This document shows, piece by piece, positions 7,841 to 16,106 of a stretch of 17,025 nt of DNA. Numbering within the stretch: position 1 is the first letter of the stretch; each line of letters starts with the position of its first letter. A program made the translations under genes and the position numbers. Location: the NCBI GenBank assembly GCA_041687115.1, contig JAWLCP010000055.1, positions 1-17,025 of the forward strand, given 5' to 3'. A model generated the notes under the pieces. It made no database searches. It was not told where the DNA came from and was given only the letters and a program-made list of their open reading frames with translations. The DNA is from SKLM01 sp041687115 (lineage in GTDB: Bacteria; Chloroflexota; Anaerolineae; B4-G1).

Positions 7841-7851
<11 letters not shown>
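7069..7851 (-). CDS. rfbF: glucose-1-phosphate cytidylyltransferase
   Basis: RfbF joins CTP and glucose 1-phosphate to give CDP-glucose, the entry point of CDP-deoxysugar synthesis. The 260-aa product matches the family's usual length of about 257. It has the nucleotidyltransferase signature LCGGMGIRMG (11-20), the PK pair at 24-25, GGRPILWHVMKIYAAQG and the family-typical DFILALGYRGRDIKRYF. The start is GTG at 7851, 7 nt after GGAG, and it overlaps the mtnA stop by 11 bp. A role in CDP-sugar rather than dTDP-sugar synthesis is supported by the neighbouring rfbG and rfbH. Confidence 0.94.
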
Positions 7852-8899
<1,048 letters not shown>

Positions 8900-8921
8900 C
8901 TTGCTCCCTCCGCCTGATCGT

Positions 8922-8962
8922 CCTGGGAAGCGTGACGGACCGGATTCACGCTTCCACCCAGG
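8922..8962 (-). promoter_or_regulatory. strong hairpin in the mtnA operon leader
   Basis: GGAAGCGTGA (8926-8935) pairs perfectly with TCACGCTTCC (8946-8955). CCTGG outside it continues the stem to 8962 with a small bulge. The hairpin ends 23 bp before the mtnA start codon and just ahead of its ribosome-binding site. No T run follows on the minus strand, so it is not an intrinsic terminator. Control of mRNA stability, or binding by a protein or ligand, is possible. A 10-bp palindrome GTGTCGACAC (8964-8973) lies directly upstream. Confidence 0.5.
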
Positions 8963-9021
8963 TGTGTCGACACGGGGGCCTGCCCTCAGATGAAGAACGT
9001 GTTCCTTGATCGCGGCGCGAT

Positions 9022-9050
9022 ATGGTATCACGTGCCAGGGCAGTTGTCAA
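9022..9050 (-). promoter_or_regulatory. predicted promoter of the mtnA-rfb operon
   Basis: Reading the minus strand, TTGACA (9050-9045) is a perfect -35, followed after 17 bp by TACCAT (9027-9022). The -10 has the extended form TGaTACCAT. Transcription would start near 9015 and leave a leader of about 115 nt before mtnA. It lies directly after the rpoC terminator, so the operon has its own transcription start. Confidence 0.65.
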
Positions 9051-9073
9051 CCGCTCCTGGTGCCAAGGCCTGG

Positions 9074-9111
9074 AAAAGCAGATGCGGCAGCGCGATCGCG
9101 CTGCCGCATCT
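9074..9111 (-). terminator. rho-independent terminator of rpoC
   Basis: The 32 bases at 9080-9111 form a perfect palindrome with arms reading AGATGCGGCAGCGCG and a centre within GCGATCGC. On the minus strand TGCTTTT follows within a few bases (T tract 9077-9074). It begins 30 bp after the rpoC stop codon. On the plus strand the flank is CTCTCAA, so termination should act mainly on rpoC transcripts. Confidence 0.9.
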
Positions 9112-9141
9112 CTCTCAATCGTTCGCGACGAACCGGGGAGG

Positions 9142-12100
9142 CTAACCTGGAGTAGCGATGCCCAGAATCTCTGACTTCTTGACCTCTGGCTTCTCCGCTG
9201 GCTTCTCCGCTACCTTCTCCTCCTCTGGTTCCCCTTCCTCGACTGCGGGTTCTTCCTCTATCTCTTCCTCGGCCAGTCTCAGCGGCACACCGTCGTAGCT
9301 CTCGATGGGGCCGTCCGAGGAGGGGTTGTCCCCGCGGTACCCTGTCCCGGCGGGAATGAGCTTCCCGATAATCACGTTCTCCTTGAGGCCGAGCAGCGGG
9401 TCCTCTCGGCCCTCCGCCGCCGCCTCTGTGAGCACGCGAATCGTATGCTGGAAAGAGGCCGCGGAGAGGAAGCTCTCCGTGTTCAGCGCTGCCTTGGTGA
9501 TGCCCAGCAGCACCGGCATGGCCCTGGCGGGCTGCCCGCCCTCCTCCACAGTCCTCCGGTTGATGTCCTCGAGATCCAGGCGGCGGATCAATCGGCCTGG
9601 GAGCAGGTCTGTATCGCCGGATTGGGTGACCCTCACCTTGTTCAGCATCTTGCGGAAGATGATCTCGAAGTGTTTGTCGTTGATGTTCACGCCCTGGGAG
9701 CGATACACCTGCTGAACCTCGGAGAGCAGGTACTCCTCCGTCGCCTTGCGTCCCAGGACCTTAAGGATGTGGATGGGGTTCCTGACGCCTTCCACCAACT
9801 GCGCACCTGGCGCGATCTGCTGTCCTTCCTCGACAAGCATGCGACCGGTCTGAGGAAGCTTGTGTCGGACCTCGCGTCGCTCCTCGTGGATAAGCGTGAT
9901 GTGTCGGTCCTCTACGACCACACGACCGTCCTTCTCGGCTTCGATCTGCTCCTCGTCCAGAGAGGCCAGCGGATCGCCAGCCTGAACGTCGTCTCCGTCT
10001 TCGACCAGGATGGTCCATTCCTCTTCGATCTCGTGCTCGAATCTCTCTGTTCTGGTGTCGACCACCACGATGTACCGCTGCCCACCGCCCTTGTGGATGT
10101 GAGCAATCCCACCGACCTCCGATATCGGCGCCTCACCTTTCGGGGTCTTGCGGGCCTCGAAGAGCTCCTCTGCGCGGGGTAGACCGACCGTGATATCACG
10201 GCCAGCTGCGACGCCACCGCTGTGGAACGTTCTGAGCGTCAGCTGTGTGCCGGGCTCACCGATCGACTGAGCGGCGATAATGCCCACAGCTGTCCCGACC
10301 TCCACCATATGACCGCGCCCCAGGTCGCGTCCGTAGCATCGAGCGCAGATGCCGTGGCGCAGCTCACAGGTCAGCGGGGAGCGGACCGTCACTTCGCCGA
10401 TCTCATTCTTCTCGATGAGATCCACAACCTCCTCGTCGATTTCCTCATCACGGTCGACGATCAGCTCTCCGGTCTCCGGATGGACGACCGGGCTAGCTGC
10501 TATTCGCCCGATCAGTCGCTCATGCAGGGTCTGACCACCGATGTCTTCGTCGGCTCGGATCCGGATGCCGGCCTCGGTGCCGCAGTCGTGCGCGTTGACG
10601 ACGACGTCCTGTGCGACATCAACCAGGCGGCGGGTCAGGTAGCCGGCGTCAGCGGTGCGGAGCGCGGTGTCAGCGAGCCCCTTGCGCGAACCGTGGGTGC
10701 TGATGAAGTACTCGAGTGCCGAGAGCCCCTCTCGAAGGCTGCTGCGGATGGGGAGCGGGATGATCCGCCCGGACGGATCCGCCATGAGGCCGCGCATACC
10801 GGCCAGCTGAGAGATCGGCCCGTATCCACCCTTGGAGGCGCCTGATCGCGCCATCACGGATACTGTGCTGCTTTCGGGCTGGGCTCGAGCCACGACGTCC
10901 GCCACTCGCTCTCTCGCCCGTGACCAGAGCTCCACTGTGCGGGTATACTGCTCTTCCTCCGTCAGCAGACCGCGGCGATACTGCCGCTCTACCTCGGCCA
11001 CCGTATCCTCCGTCTTCGCGAGAATCGCCTCCTTCTCCGAGGGGATCACCAAGTCTGAGATGGCGATTGTGATTCCGGACCGGGTGGCGTACTGGAACCC
11101 CAGATCCTTGAGCCGGTCCGCCACCTCCGTGGTCTTCTCCCGTCCCAGCCTTCGGTAGCTGAGGGCGATCAGATCCTGAAGGTCCCCCTTCTCGAGCGGG
11201 CGATTGATGAAGCGAAGCTCGTCGGGCAGGGCGCTGTTGAAAATGGAGCGTCCCACGGTGGTCTGGATCGGTTCCTCCGGTGCTGGCTTGCCGTCATAGA
11301 CCTGCGCTATCAACACCGGGGTATGGAGATCGACGTGGCCCAGGCTGTAGGCGAGCTCCAGCTCCTGCAGGTCGACAAATGGTTTGGGTTTCGCGTCGGC
11401 GTAGCGAGGATTCTCCATGGTCAGGTAGTAGATCCCCAGGCACATGTCCTTGGTCGGGCCGACGAGCGGCTGGCCGTTCGCCGGCTTCAGCAGGTTGCGC
11501 GTGGAGAGCATCAGCTCCCGGGCCTCTTCGACAGCCTTGTCCGAAAGCGGCACGTGGACCGCCATCTGGTCGCCGTCGAAGTCCGCGTTGAAGGCAGGGC
11601 ACACCAGCGGATGGAGCTGTATCGCTTTGCCCTCGATCAGCGTGGGTTCGAAGGCCTGGATACCCAACCGGTGGAGGGTGGGGGCGCGGTTGAGGAGGAC
11701 CGGGCGGTCCTTGATCACTTCCTCGAGGACCTCCCATACCTCAGGGCGCTCCCGCTCGATGAGCCGCTTGGCGGCCTTGACGTTGGTGGCGTAGTTGTAT
11801 TCGACCAGTTTGCTGATCACAAAGGGGCGGTAGAGCTCCAGCGCCATTGTCTTGGGCAGGCCGCACTGGTGCATGCTTAACTCTGGTCCGACAATGATCA
11901 CCGAACGCCCGGAGTAGTCGACACGCTTGCCGAGCAGGTTGCGGCGGAATCGGCCCTTCTTCCCCTTCAGCATATCGCTGAGCGATTTCAACTCGCGCTG
12001 ACCGTGCCGCGAGCGCGCCTTCCCGCGGCTGTTGTCGATCAGGCAGTCCACCGCCTCCTGGAGCATACGCTTCTCATTGCGGACGATCACGTCCGGCGCG

Positions 12101-13482
12101 CCAAGCTCGAGCAGTCGCTTCAGCCGGTTGTTGCGGTTAATGACGCGGCGATAGAGATCGTTGAGGTCCGAGGTGGCGAACCGTCCGCCGTCGAGCTGCA
12201 CCATAGGGCGGAGGTCAGGCGGAATGACGGGCAAGGTGGTCAGGATGATCCACTCGGGCTTGTTGCCGCTCCTGCGGAGCGCCTCGACGGCGCGCAGCCG
12301 TGTGCGTGCCCTCTTGCGCCGGGTCTTGGATGTGTCGTGGCGTACCTGATGCCACAGCTCCTCGGCCAACTTGTCCAGATCGAGATTCGAGAGAATCTCG
12401 TGGAAGGCCTCGGCGCCCATCCCGGCCTTGAACACCTGTCCCCATGTGCTTCTCAGCTCTCGCAGGCGAGGTTCGCCGAAGCACTGGTACTTGGCGAGAC
12501 CCAGAAGCTCCTCTCGATCCGCATCGAGCTCGGTGCGCCACTCCTCGACCTCGGCAGCTGCTCGCTGCTTGATCTGATCGATCTCATCCTGGGTTGCCTC
12601 CCGCCAGTGCTCGAGATCCTCCTGCAGCGGGGCAAGCTGTCCCTCTTGCTCGGCCTCGAGCTGGCCCTCGATGTCGCTGAGGTGATCCTGGATGGTGGCA
12701 TTGAGTGCTGTCAAGTGCTCGCGCCCGACGACCTCTCCCTGTTCGGCGACTATCTCGCCGGTCGGTTTGAGGACCATCGGCGCCTGGAGAGTCTCCCCTT
12801 GGCGGTTCTCAAGCTTCTTCTGCAGCGACTGGGCCTCTTCAACGACCTGGTCGGTCGCCTCGGCGAGCTTCTCGTCGAACTCGCTGCGGATGCCCTCAAT
12901 CTGCTCCTGGATGTTCGCCTCTTCCTCTTCCAGGCGTGCTTCCAGGGCCTCGATGCTCTCCTGGGCGGCTGCCTCGCGCAGCTCCTTCCGTTCCTGGAAC
13001 TCCTCCTCCATCCGCTGGAGTGCTTTCTGGCGCGCGTCCTCGTTGACGTTGATAATGATGTACTTGGCGAAGTAGAGGACCCGGTCCATATCACGCTTGC
13101 GGATGCCGATCAGCTTGCTGAGGTGGTTGGGTACGCGACGCGTGTACCAGCTGTGTGCAGCCGGGGCAGCCAGATCGATGTGTCCCATTCGCTCGCGGCG
13201 GACCGAGGAACGGGTTACCTCGACGCCGCACTTGTCGCAGACGATGCCTTTGTAGCGGATGTTCTTATACTTGCCGCAGTAACACTGATAGTCCTTGGTG
13301 GGGCCGAATATGGCCTCACAGAAAAGGCCATCCTTCTCAGGACGAAGGCGACGGTAGTTAATCGTCTCAGGTTTCGTGACCTCTCCGTAAGACCAGGAAT
13401 GAATCTCTTCCGGTGACGCCAGCTTAATGCGCAGACTACGGAAGTCTTGCGCCTCCAGCATACTGTCATTTCGGTTATTCAT
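9142..13482 (-). CDS. rpoC: DNA-directed RNA polymerase subunit beta'
   Basis: This is the catalytic beta' subunit of RNA polymerase (1446 aa). In order: N-terminal zinc site C67, C69, C82, C85; a glutamate-rich coiled-coil insertion about 148-330; RNLLGKRVDYSGRSVI (515-530); the invariant active-site NADFDGDQM (632-640) with Mg-binding D634, D636, D638; bridge-helix and trigger-loop region about 877-955; second zinc site C967, C1039, C1046, C1049; AAQSIGEPGTQLTLRTFHSGG (1070-1090); and an acidic low-complexity tail from about 1404. The ATG at 13482 has AGGAAGG just upstream. All catalytic residues are present. Unusually, rpoB is not immediately upstream; the gene has its own promoter and a structured leader. 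Confidence 0.98.
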   Translation of the reverse strand: MNNRNDSMLEAQDFRSLRIKLASPEEIHSWSYGEVTKPETINYRRLRPEKDGLFCEAIFGPTKDYQCYCGKYKNIRYKGIVCDKCGVEVTRSSVRRERMGHIDLAAPAAHSWYTRRVPNHLSKLIGIRKRDMDRVLYFAKYIIINVNEDARQKALQRMEEEFQERKELREAAAQESIEALEARLEEEEANIQEQIEGIRSEFDEKLAEATDQVVEEAQSLQKKLENRQGETLQAPMVLKPTGEIVAEQGEVVGREHLTALNATIQDHLSDIEGQLEAEQEGQLAPLQEDLEHWREATQDEIDQIKQRAAAEVEEWRTELDADREELLGLAKYQCFGEPRLRELRSTWGQVFKAGMGAEAFHEILSNLDLDKLAEELWHQVRHDTSKTRRKRARTRLRAVEALRRSGNKPEWIILTTLPVIPPDLRPMVQLDGGRFATSDLNDLYRRVINRNNRLKRLLELGAPDVIVRNEKRMLQEAVDCLIDNSRGKARSRHGQRELKSLSDMLKGKKGRFRRNLLGKRVDYSGRSVIIVGPELSMHQCGLPKTMALELYRPFVISKLVEYNYATNVKAAKRLIERERPEVWEVLEEVIKDRPVLLNRAPTLHRLGIQAFEPTLIEGKAIQLHPLVCPAFNADFDGDQMAVHVPLSDKAVEEARELMLSTRNLLKPANGQPLVGPTKDMCLGIYYLTMENPRYADAKPKPFVDLQELELAYSLGHVDLHTPVLIAQVYDGKPAPEEPIQTTVGRSIFNSALPDELRFINRPLEKGDLQDLIALSYRRLGREKTTEVADRLKDLGFQYATRSGITIAISDLVIPSEKEAILAKTEDTVAEVERQYRRGLLTEEEQYTRTVELWSRARERVADVVARAQPESSTVSVMARSGASKGGYGPISQLAGMRGLMADPSGRIIPLPIRSSLREGLSALEYFISTHGSRKGLADTALRTADAGYLTRRLVDVAQDVVVNAHDCGTEAGIRIRADEDIGGQTLHERLIGRIAASPVVHPETGELIVDRDEEIDEEVVDLIEKNEIGEVTVRSPLTCELRHGICARCYGRDLGRGHMVEVGTAVGIIAAQSIGEPGTQLTLRTFHSGGVAAGRDITVGLPRAEELFEARKTPKGEAPISEVGGIAHIHKGGGQRYIVVVDTRTERFEHEIEEEWTILVEDGDDVQAGDPLASLDEEQIEAEKDGRVVVEDRHITLIHEERREVRHKLPQTGRMLVEEGQQIAPGAQLVEGVRNPIHILKVLGRKATEEYLLSEVQQVYRSQGVNINDKHFEIIFRKMLNKVRVTQSGDTDLLPGRLIRRLDLEDINRRTVEEGGQPARAMPVLLGITKAALNTESFLSAASFQHTIRVLTEAAAEGREDPLLGLKENVIIGKLIPAGTGYRGDNPSSDGPIESYDGVPLRLAEEEIEEEPAVEEGEPEEEKVAEKPAEKPEVKKSEILGIATPG
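9187..9210. repeat. 12-bp tandem duplication in the rpoC tail
   Basis: TGGCTTCTCCGC occurs twice head to tail (9187-9198, 9199-9210). It encodes the repeated Ala-Glu-Lys-Pro unit in the acidic C-terminal tail of beta'. It is in frame, so it changes only tail length. Confidence 0.7.
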
Positions 13483-13517
13483 TATCCTTCCTGTTTCTCT
13501 AGGGAGTTCTCTAGCAT

Positions 13518-13555
13518 AAAAGAAGCGCTGAAGGCTTCTCAGTGCTCAGCGCTTC
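13518..13555 (-). terminator. terminator-like hairpin in the rpoC leader (candidate attenuator)
   Basis: On the minus strand GAAGCGCTGA (13555-13546) pairs perfectly with TCAGCGCTTC (13531-13522) across a 14-nt loop and is followed at once by TTTTAT. This has the form of an intrinsic terminator. It lies downstream of the predicted rpoC promoter and 35 bp before the rpoC start, so rpoC transcripts must read through it. It would also stop transcripts arriving from the upstream gene, which is an alternative purpose. Confidence 0.7.
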
Positions 13556-13563
13556 GCGTAGAG

Positions 13564-13576
13564 GGTTAATCTAACC
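13564..13576. promoter_or_regulatory. 13-bp palindrome at the rpoC transcription start
   Basis: GGTTA (13564-13568) and TAACC (13572-13576) flank a 3-bp centre, about 4-16 bases after the predicted start site. This position suits a repressor operator or a 5' stabilising hairpin. No known binding protein can be named. Confidence 0.35.
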
Positions 13577-13586
13577 GCAAACCTAC

Positions 13587-13614
13587 ATTATACGGACTTC
13601 TGCTGCTTTGTCAA
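13587..13614 (-). promoter_or_regulatory. consensus promoter of rpoC
   Basis: Reading the minus strand, TTGACA (13614-13609) and TATAAT (13592-13587) are both perfect consensus hexamers separated by 16 bp. Transcription should start near 13580, giving a leader of about 100 nt. A promoter this strong directly before rpoC fits independent expression of beta'. Confidence 0.85.
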
Positions 13615-13619
13615 GTTGA

Positions 13620-13666
13620 GACGGCGGTATTTGGTGGATGCGGGGCTCTCTCCGGCTGCCGCCGTC
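13620..13666. repeat. inverted repeat at the 3' end of the PEP/pyruvate-binding-domain gene
   Basis: GACGGCGG (13620-13627) is mirrored by CCGCCGTC (13659-13666), the latter overlapping the gene's TGA stop. The loop is about 31 nt with weak internal pairing and no T tract follows. It may protect the mRNA 3' end; it is not a convincing terminator. Confidence 0.35.
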
Positions 13667-15986
13667 AGCTCAGATATGCCAGCCCCTGATCCTCGACGCT
13701 GTCCATCACCAGATCGAGATGGCGGCCGCCTGTGACGGTCGGGACGTCTATTACCTTGACGTAGTGGGCGTATTCCGCCCTGTCAGGGAGAAGCTTCGGC
13801 AGGGAGTTGGGGGCTTCCTCGAAGAAGCGGCGGTTGAATACCGTTTTTGGGTCGCTCAGATAGAGGGGCAGGGGATAGATCTGTGACTCTACCAGGTCTT
13901 GGAAGAAATGAGTCCCGTACGAGACCTCAGGAGCGCCCGCTGTGCCAGTCTGAGCGATCTCGATCAAGGCGCGAGCGTTGTAGATCTCCGCATAGGTGAC
14001 CTTGAGCCCCAGCTCGGCGTTGCTGGTCCCCCATCGTCCGGGACCCATCAGGATGAAGCGCTCCCCTTCCAGCCGCTTGTTGAGGCGCCCCACGACTCGG
14101 GCGACCTCAAGCCTGGTGGTATGATCCGGCGCCCGGGCATAGGCTGTGGGATCGACGTAGACGATGTAGCGGATGCGTTCGACCTGCCCGTGCGGCACCA
14201 TTCGCTGGGTCAAGAAGATGACGTCATCCCGAGGCACCTCCTCGACCGGAACGTCTATCGCCCTTCCTCCTTCGTGCCAGCTCTGCGGACGACATTGGAG
14301 CAGGTGGAGGGTGAACTGCTCTGGCCTGTCTCTCGATATCCGCACCGTGAACTCGATGTCCACGGGTCGTCCATAGTGGCGCTCCAGCTTCCGGAGCACG
14401 CTGCGCATGAGCGTCACGAACTCTCGGTTCTTTGTCAACTGGTCGAAGGTGAGCACGAACTCCGTATCTTTCAACACCCCCGGGGCGTAGATGGGCTGCA
14501 GATAGCTTCCCTTGTCCTCCGATGCCAGCAGCCGGATGTTGGGATAATCGGGCTGCAGCACGTTCTTCACGGGGAGGGACTTGAATGCATTCGCCTTCAG
14601 GTCGATCAGGTCCACGAAGTGCTGCGAGTACTTGCGGACCTCCTGGGAGTTGGTCTCGGGCCTCAGGTGGGGGTGGCTGAGGGCTACCATGCGGGGATAG
14701 TCGTTGGCCACCCGATCCACCGCGCGCGTGCCCAGTCCCCACACCAGGCGCAACAGACCGTCTTCGGGTCGAATCCTCTGGCTCCAGCGGAACGGATTGC
14801 GACTGAAGCCGACGCCTGCCAACGTGGGAAAGAACCAATCCCTGTACCGCTCTCCCTGCACCTTCTGAATGAGGATGGCCATGCGCTCATCGTAGTCCAC
14901 CAGTCCCATTCGCTGGCGATAAAGCAGCGCGTCCGGGCTGAGGACGCTGGCGTAAACACGGCGAATCGCGCCCATCAAGGCCTCCAGATTCTCCTCAGGG
15001 GTCCCCTGATTGGGGCAGAAGAAGCTATCGTACTTGCCGGCGAAGGAGAACCCGAAATTGTCCTCCAGGAGGCTGGAGGAGCGAACGATGAGCGGGGCGT
15101 CTTTCACCTCGGCGAGCAGATCGCGCAGGCCAGTGACGATCCCCTCGGGGAACCGGCCTCTGACGTAGGCTTGCTGTATGTGCGGATAGTCGGATTCGAT
15201 CTCCTCCTGTCCCTTGTACTTCTGGTTCATGAACTCATCCAGGTCGTTGAGGGCGTGGAAATCGTAGTAGACATCGGCCCCGATGAAGTAGGAGTCGGGG
15301 ATCACCACGTCGTGGCGAGGACCCGGTGAATCGCCGGACCCCTGTTGCTGGAGAATCTTGGCAGCCAGCATCATCCCCGCCGCCTTCCCGCCGATCTTGC
15401 CGCTACCGATGCGACGTCTGCCGATGGTCTCGAAGTCCTGGGCGTCGAAGAATCGCTTGGCCAGGCTGATGAACGCCATCTGATCACTGATCATGCTCTT
15501 GGTGAGCACAACGGTGATCTCTCTCAAGTGATGGCGGATCTCCCGGCGCTGATCAGGAGGAAGGGTAGCGTATTCCCTGGCCTGAGCGAGCAGGATGCTC
15601 TGCGGGGCGAGCTCCGGGTTGAAGGACAGAGAGACGGTGGGGGATGGCGCGCCTTCCGCCAGGACCTCCCGCACGATCTCCTCGAACAGGGCGTGGGGCA
15701 GGTTATAGGCGAAGTAGAAGTCCGTCAGGTGGTCGCGAATCTGCTCCAGTCGCTCCTCCCACACCTGCATGGGCTCCTCGGCAAAGGGATCCCGGAGCCC
15801 CTCGCGCCTCTGCGAGATCACCGCCTTCTGCTTGGCCTCCGCCTCGAACGTCTGGCGGTCGATGACGCCGCGCGTGAACAGCTCCTCTCGCATCCGCGCG
15901 CGGATGCGATGGGCCAGAATGGGGTACTGAGATAGCTGCAGGTACAGCTCCAGAACTCGCGGGATCTGCCCTGGTTGGGGGTCCAT
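13665..15986 (-). CDS. PEP/pyruvate-binding-domain (ATP-grasp) protein without phosphohistidine domain
   Basis: The 773-aa protein holds a diverged N-terminal nucleotide-binding module of PEP synthase / pyruvate phosphate dikinase. Visible motifs are IGSGKIGGKAAG (about 193-204), VRSSSLLEDNFGFSFAGKYDS (301-321), GVGFSRNPFRW (391-401), WGLGTRAVDR (416-425) and LHLLQCRPQ (560-568). An N-terminal helical region of about 190 residues precedes the module. After it come about 200 residues with GPGRWGTSNAELGLKVTYAE (648-667) that I cannot assign. I see neither the swivelling phosphohistidine domain nor the C-terminal PEP/pyruvate barrel, so it is not an ordinary PEP synthase. Function is unknown; ATP-dependent phosphoryl transfer is inferred. 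The ATG at 15986 follows GGAGGAG; 21 further codons upstream would overlap the promoter-proximal leader and are rejected. Confidence 0.8.
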   Translation of the reverse strand: MDPQPGQIPRVLELYLQLSQYPILAHRIRARMREELFTRGVIDRQTFEAEAKQKAVISQRREGLRDPFAEEPMQVWEERLEQIRDHLTDFYFAYNLPHALFEEIVREVLAEGAPSPTVSLSFNPELAPQSILLAQAREYATLPPDQRREIRHHLREITVVLTKSMISDQMAFISLAKRFFDAQDFETIGRRRIGSGKIGGKAAGMMLAAKILQQQGSGDSPGPRHDVVIPDSYFIGADVYYDFHALNDLDEFMNQKYKGQEEIESDYPHIQQAYVRGRFPEGIVTGLRDLLAEVKDAPLIVRSSSLLEDNFGFSFAGKYDSFFCPNQGTPEENLEALMGAIRRVYASVLSPDALLYRQRMGLVDYDERMAILIQKVQGERYRDWFFPTLAGVGFSRNPFRWSQRIRPEDGLLRLVWGLGTRAVDRVANDYPRMVALSHPHLRPETNSQEVRKYSQHFVDLIDLKANAFKSLPVKNVLQPDYPNIRLLASEDKGSYLQPIYAPGVLKDTEFVLTFDQLTKNREFVTLMRSVLRKLERHYGRPVDIEFTVRISRDRPEQFTLHLLQCRPQSWHEGGRAIDVPVEEVPRDDVIFLTQRMVPHGQVERIRYIVYVDPTAYARAPDHTTRLEVARVVGRLNKRLEGERFILMGPGRWGTSNAELGLKVTYAEIYNARALIEIAQTGTAGAPEVSYGTHFFQDLVESQIYPLPLYLSDPKTVFNRRFFEEAPNSLPKLLPDRAEYAHYVKVIDVPTVTGGRHLDLVMDSVEDQGLAYLS

Positions 15987-16021
15987 CTCTCGCGCTCCTC
16001 CTCTCCTGTGCTTCTGCTCAG

Positions 16022-16049
16022 AGTATACCGCACGCACCCCCTCCGTCAA
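16022..16049 (-). promoter_or_regulatory. promoter of the PEP/pyruvate-binding-domain gene
   Basis: Reading the minus strand, TTGACG (16049-16044), a 16-bp spacer and TATACT (16027-16022) match sigma-70-type elements at 5 of 6 positions each. The start site would be near 16015, giving a leader of about 30 nt. Confidence 0.75.
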
Positions 16050-16075
16050 CTTGACTGGCGTCTCTATGTTGACGG
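16043..16075. repeat. inverted repeat joining two divergent -35 boxes
   Basis: CCGTCAAC (16043-16050) and GTTGACGG (16068-16075) are exact reverse complements with centres 25 bp apart, and each contains the -35 hexamer of one of two divergent promoters. A second palindrome, GTCAA-C-TTGAC (16045-16055), overlaps the left arm. A shared regulator is possible. Part of the symmetry follows simply from both promoters having TTGACG. Confidence 0.5.
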
Positions 16076-16097
16076 TGTCTTCTCATTGCTGTATGAT
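16069..16097 (+). promoter_or_regulatory. promoter of purA
   Basis: TTGACG (16069-16074), a 17-bp spacer and TATGAT (16092-16097) each match the consensus at 5 of 6 positions. Transcription should begin near 16104, leaving a leader of about 65 nt. Confidence 0.8.
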
Positions 16098-16106
16098 TGA
16101 CGTGGA

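Noticed and set aside
8900..9031. N-terminal extension of mtnA by 44 codons
   Set aside because: The extension would contain the -10 box and a strong leader hairpin, and homology begins at the MRSVEWHDG start, which has a good ribosome-binding site.
12004..13416. 470-codon open frame on the plus strand opposite rpoC
   Set aside because: It lies fully antisense to the N-terminal half of rpoC. Its Leu-rich text is the mirror of Glu/Gln/Lys-rich coiled-coil codons, and there is no ribosome-binding site or recognisable motif.
13899..15329. 476-codon open frame on the plus strand opposite the PEP/pyruvate-binding-domain gene
   Set aside because: It is an antisense shadow in GC-rich sequence with no domain, no promoter and no sensible start.
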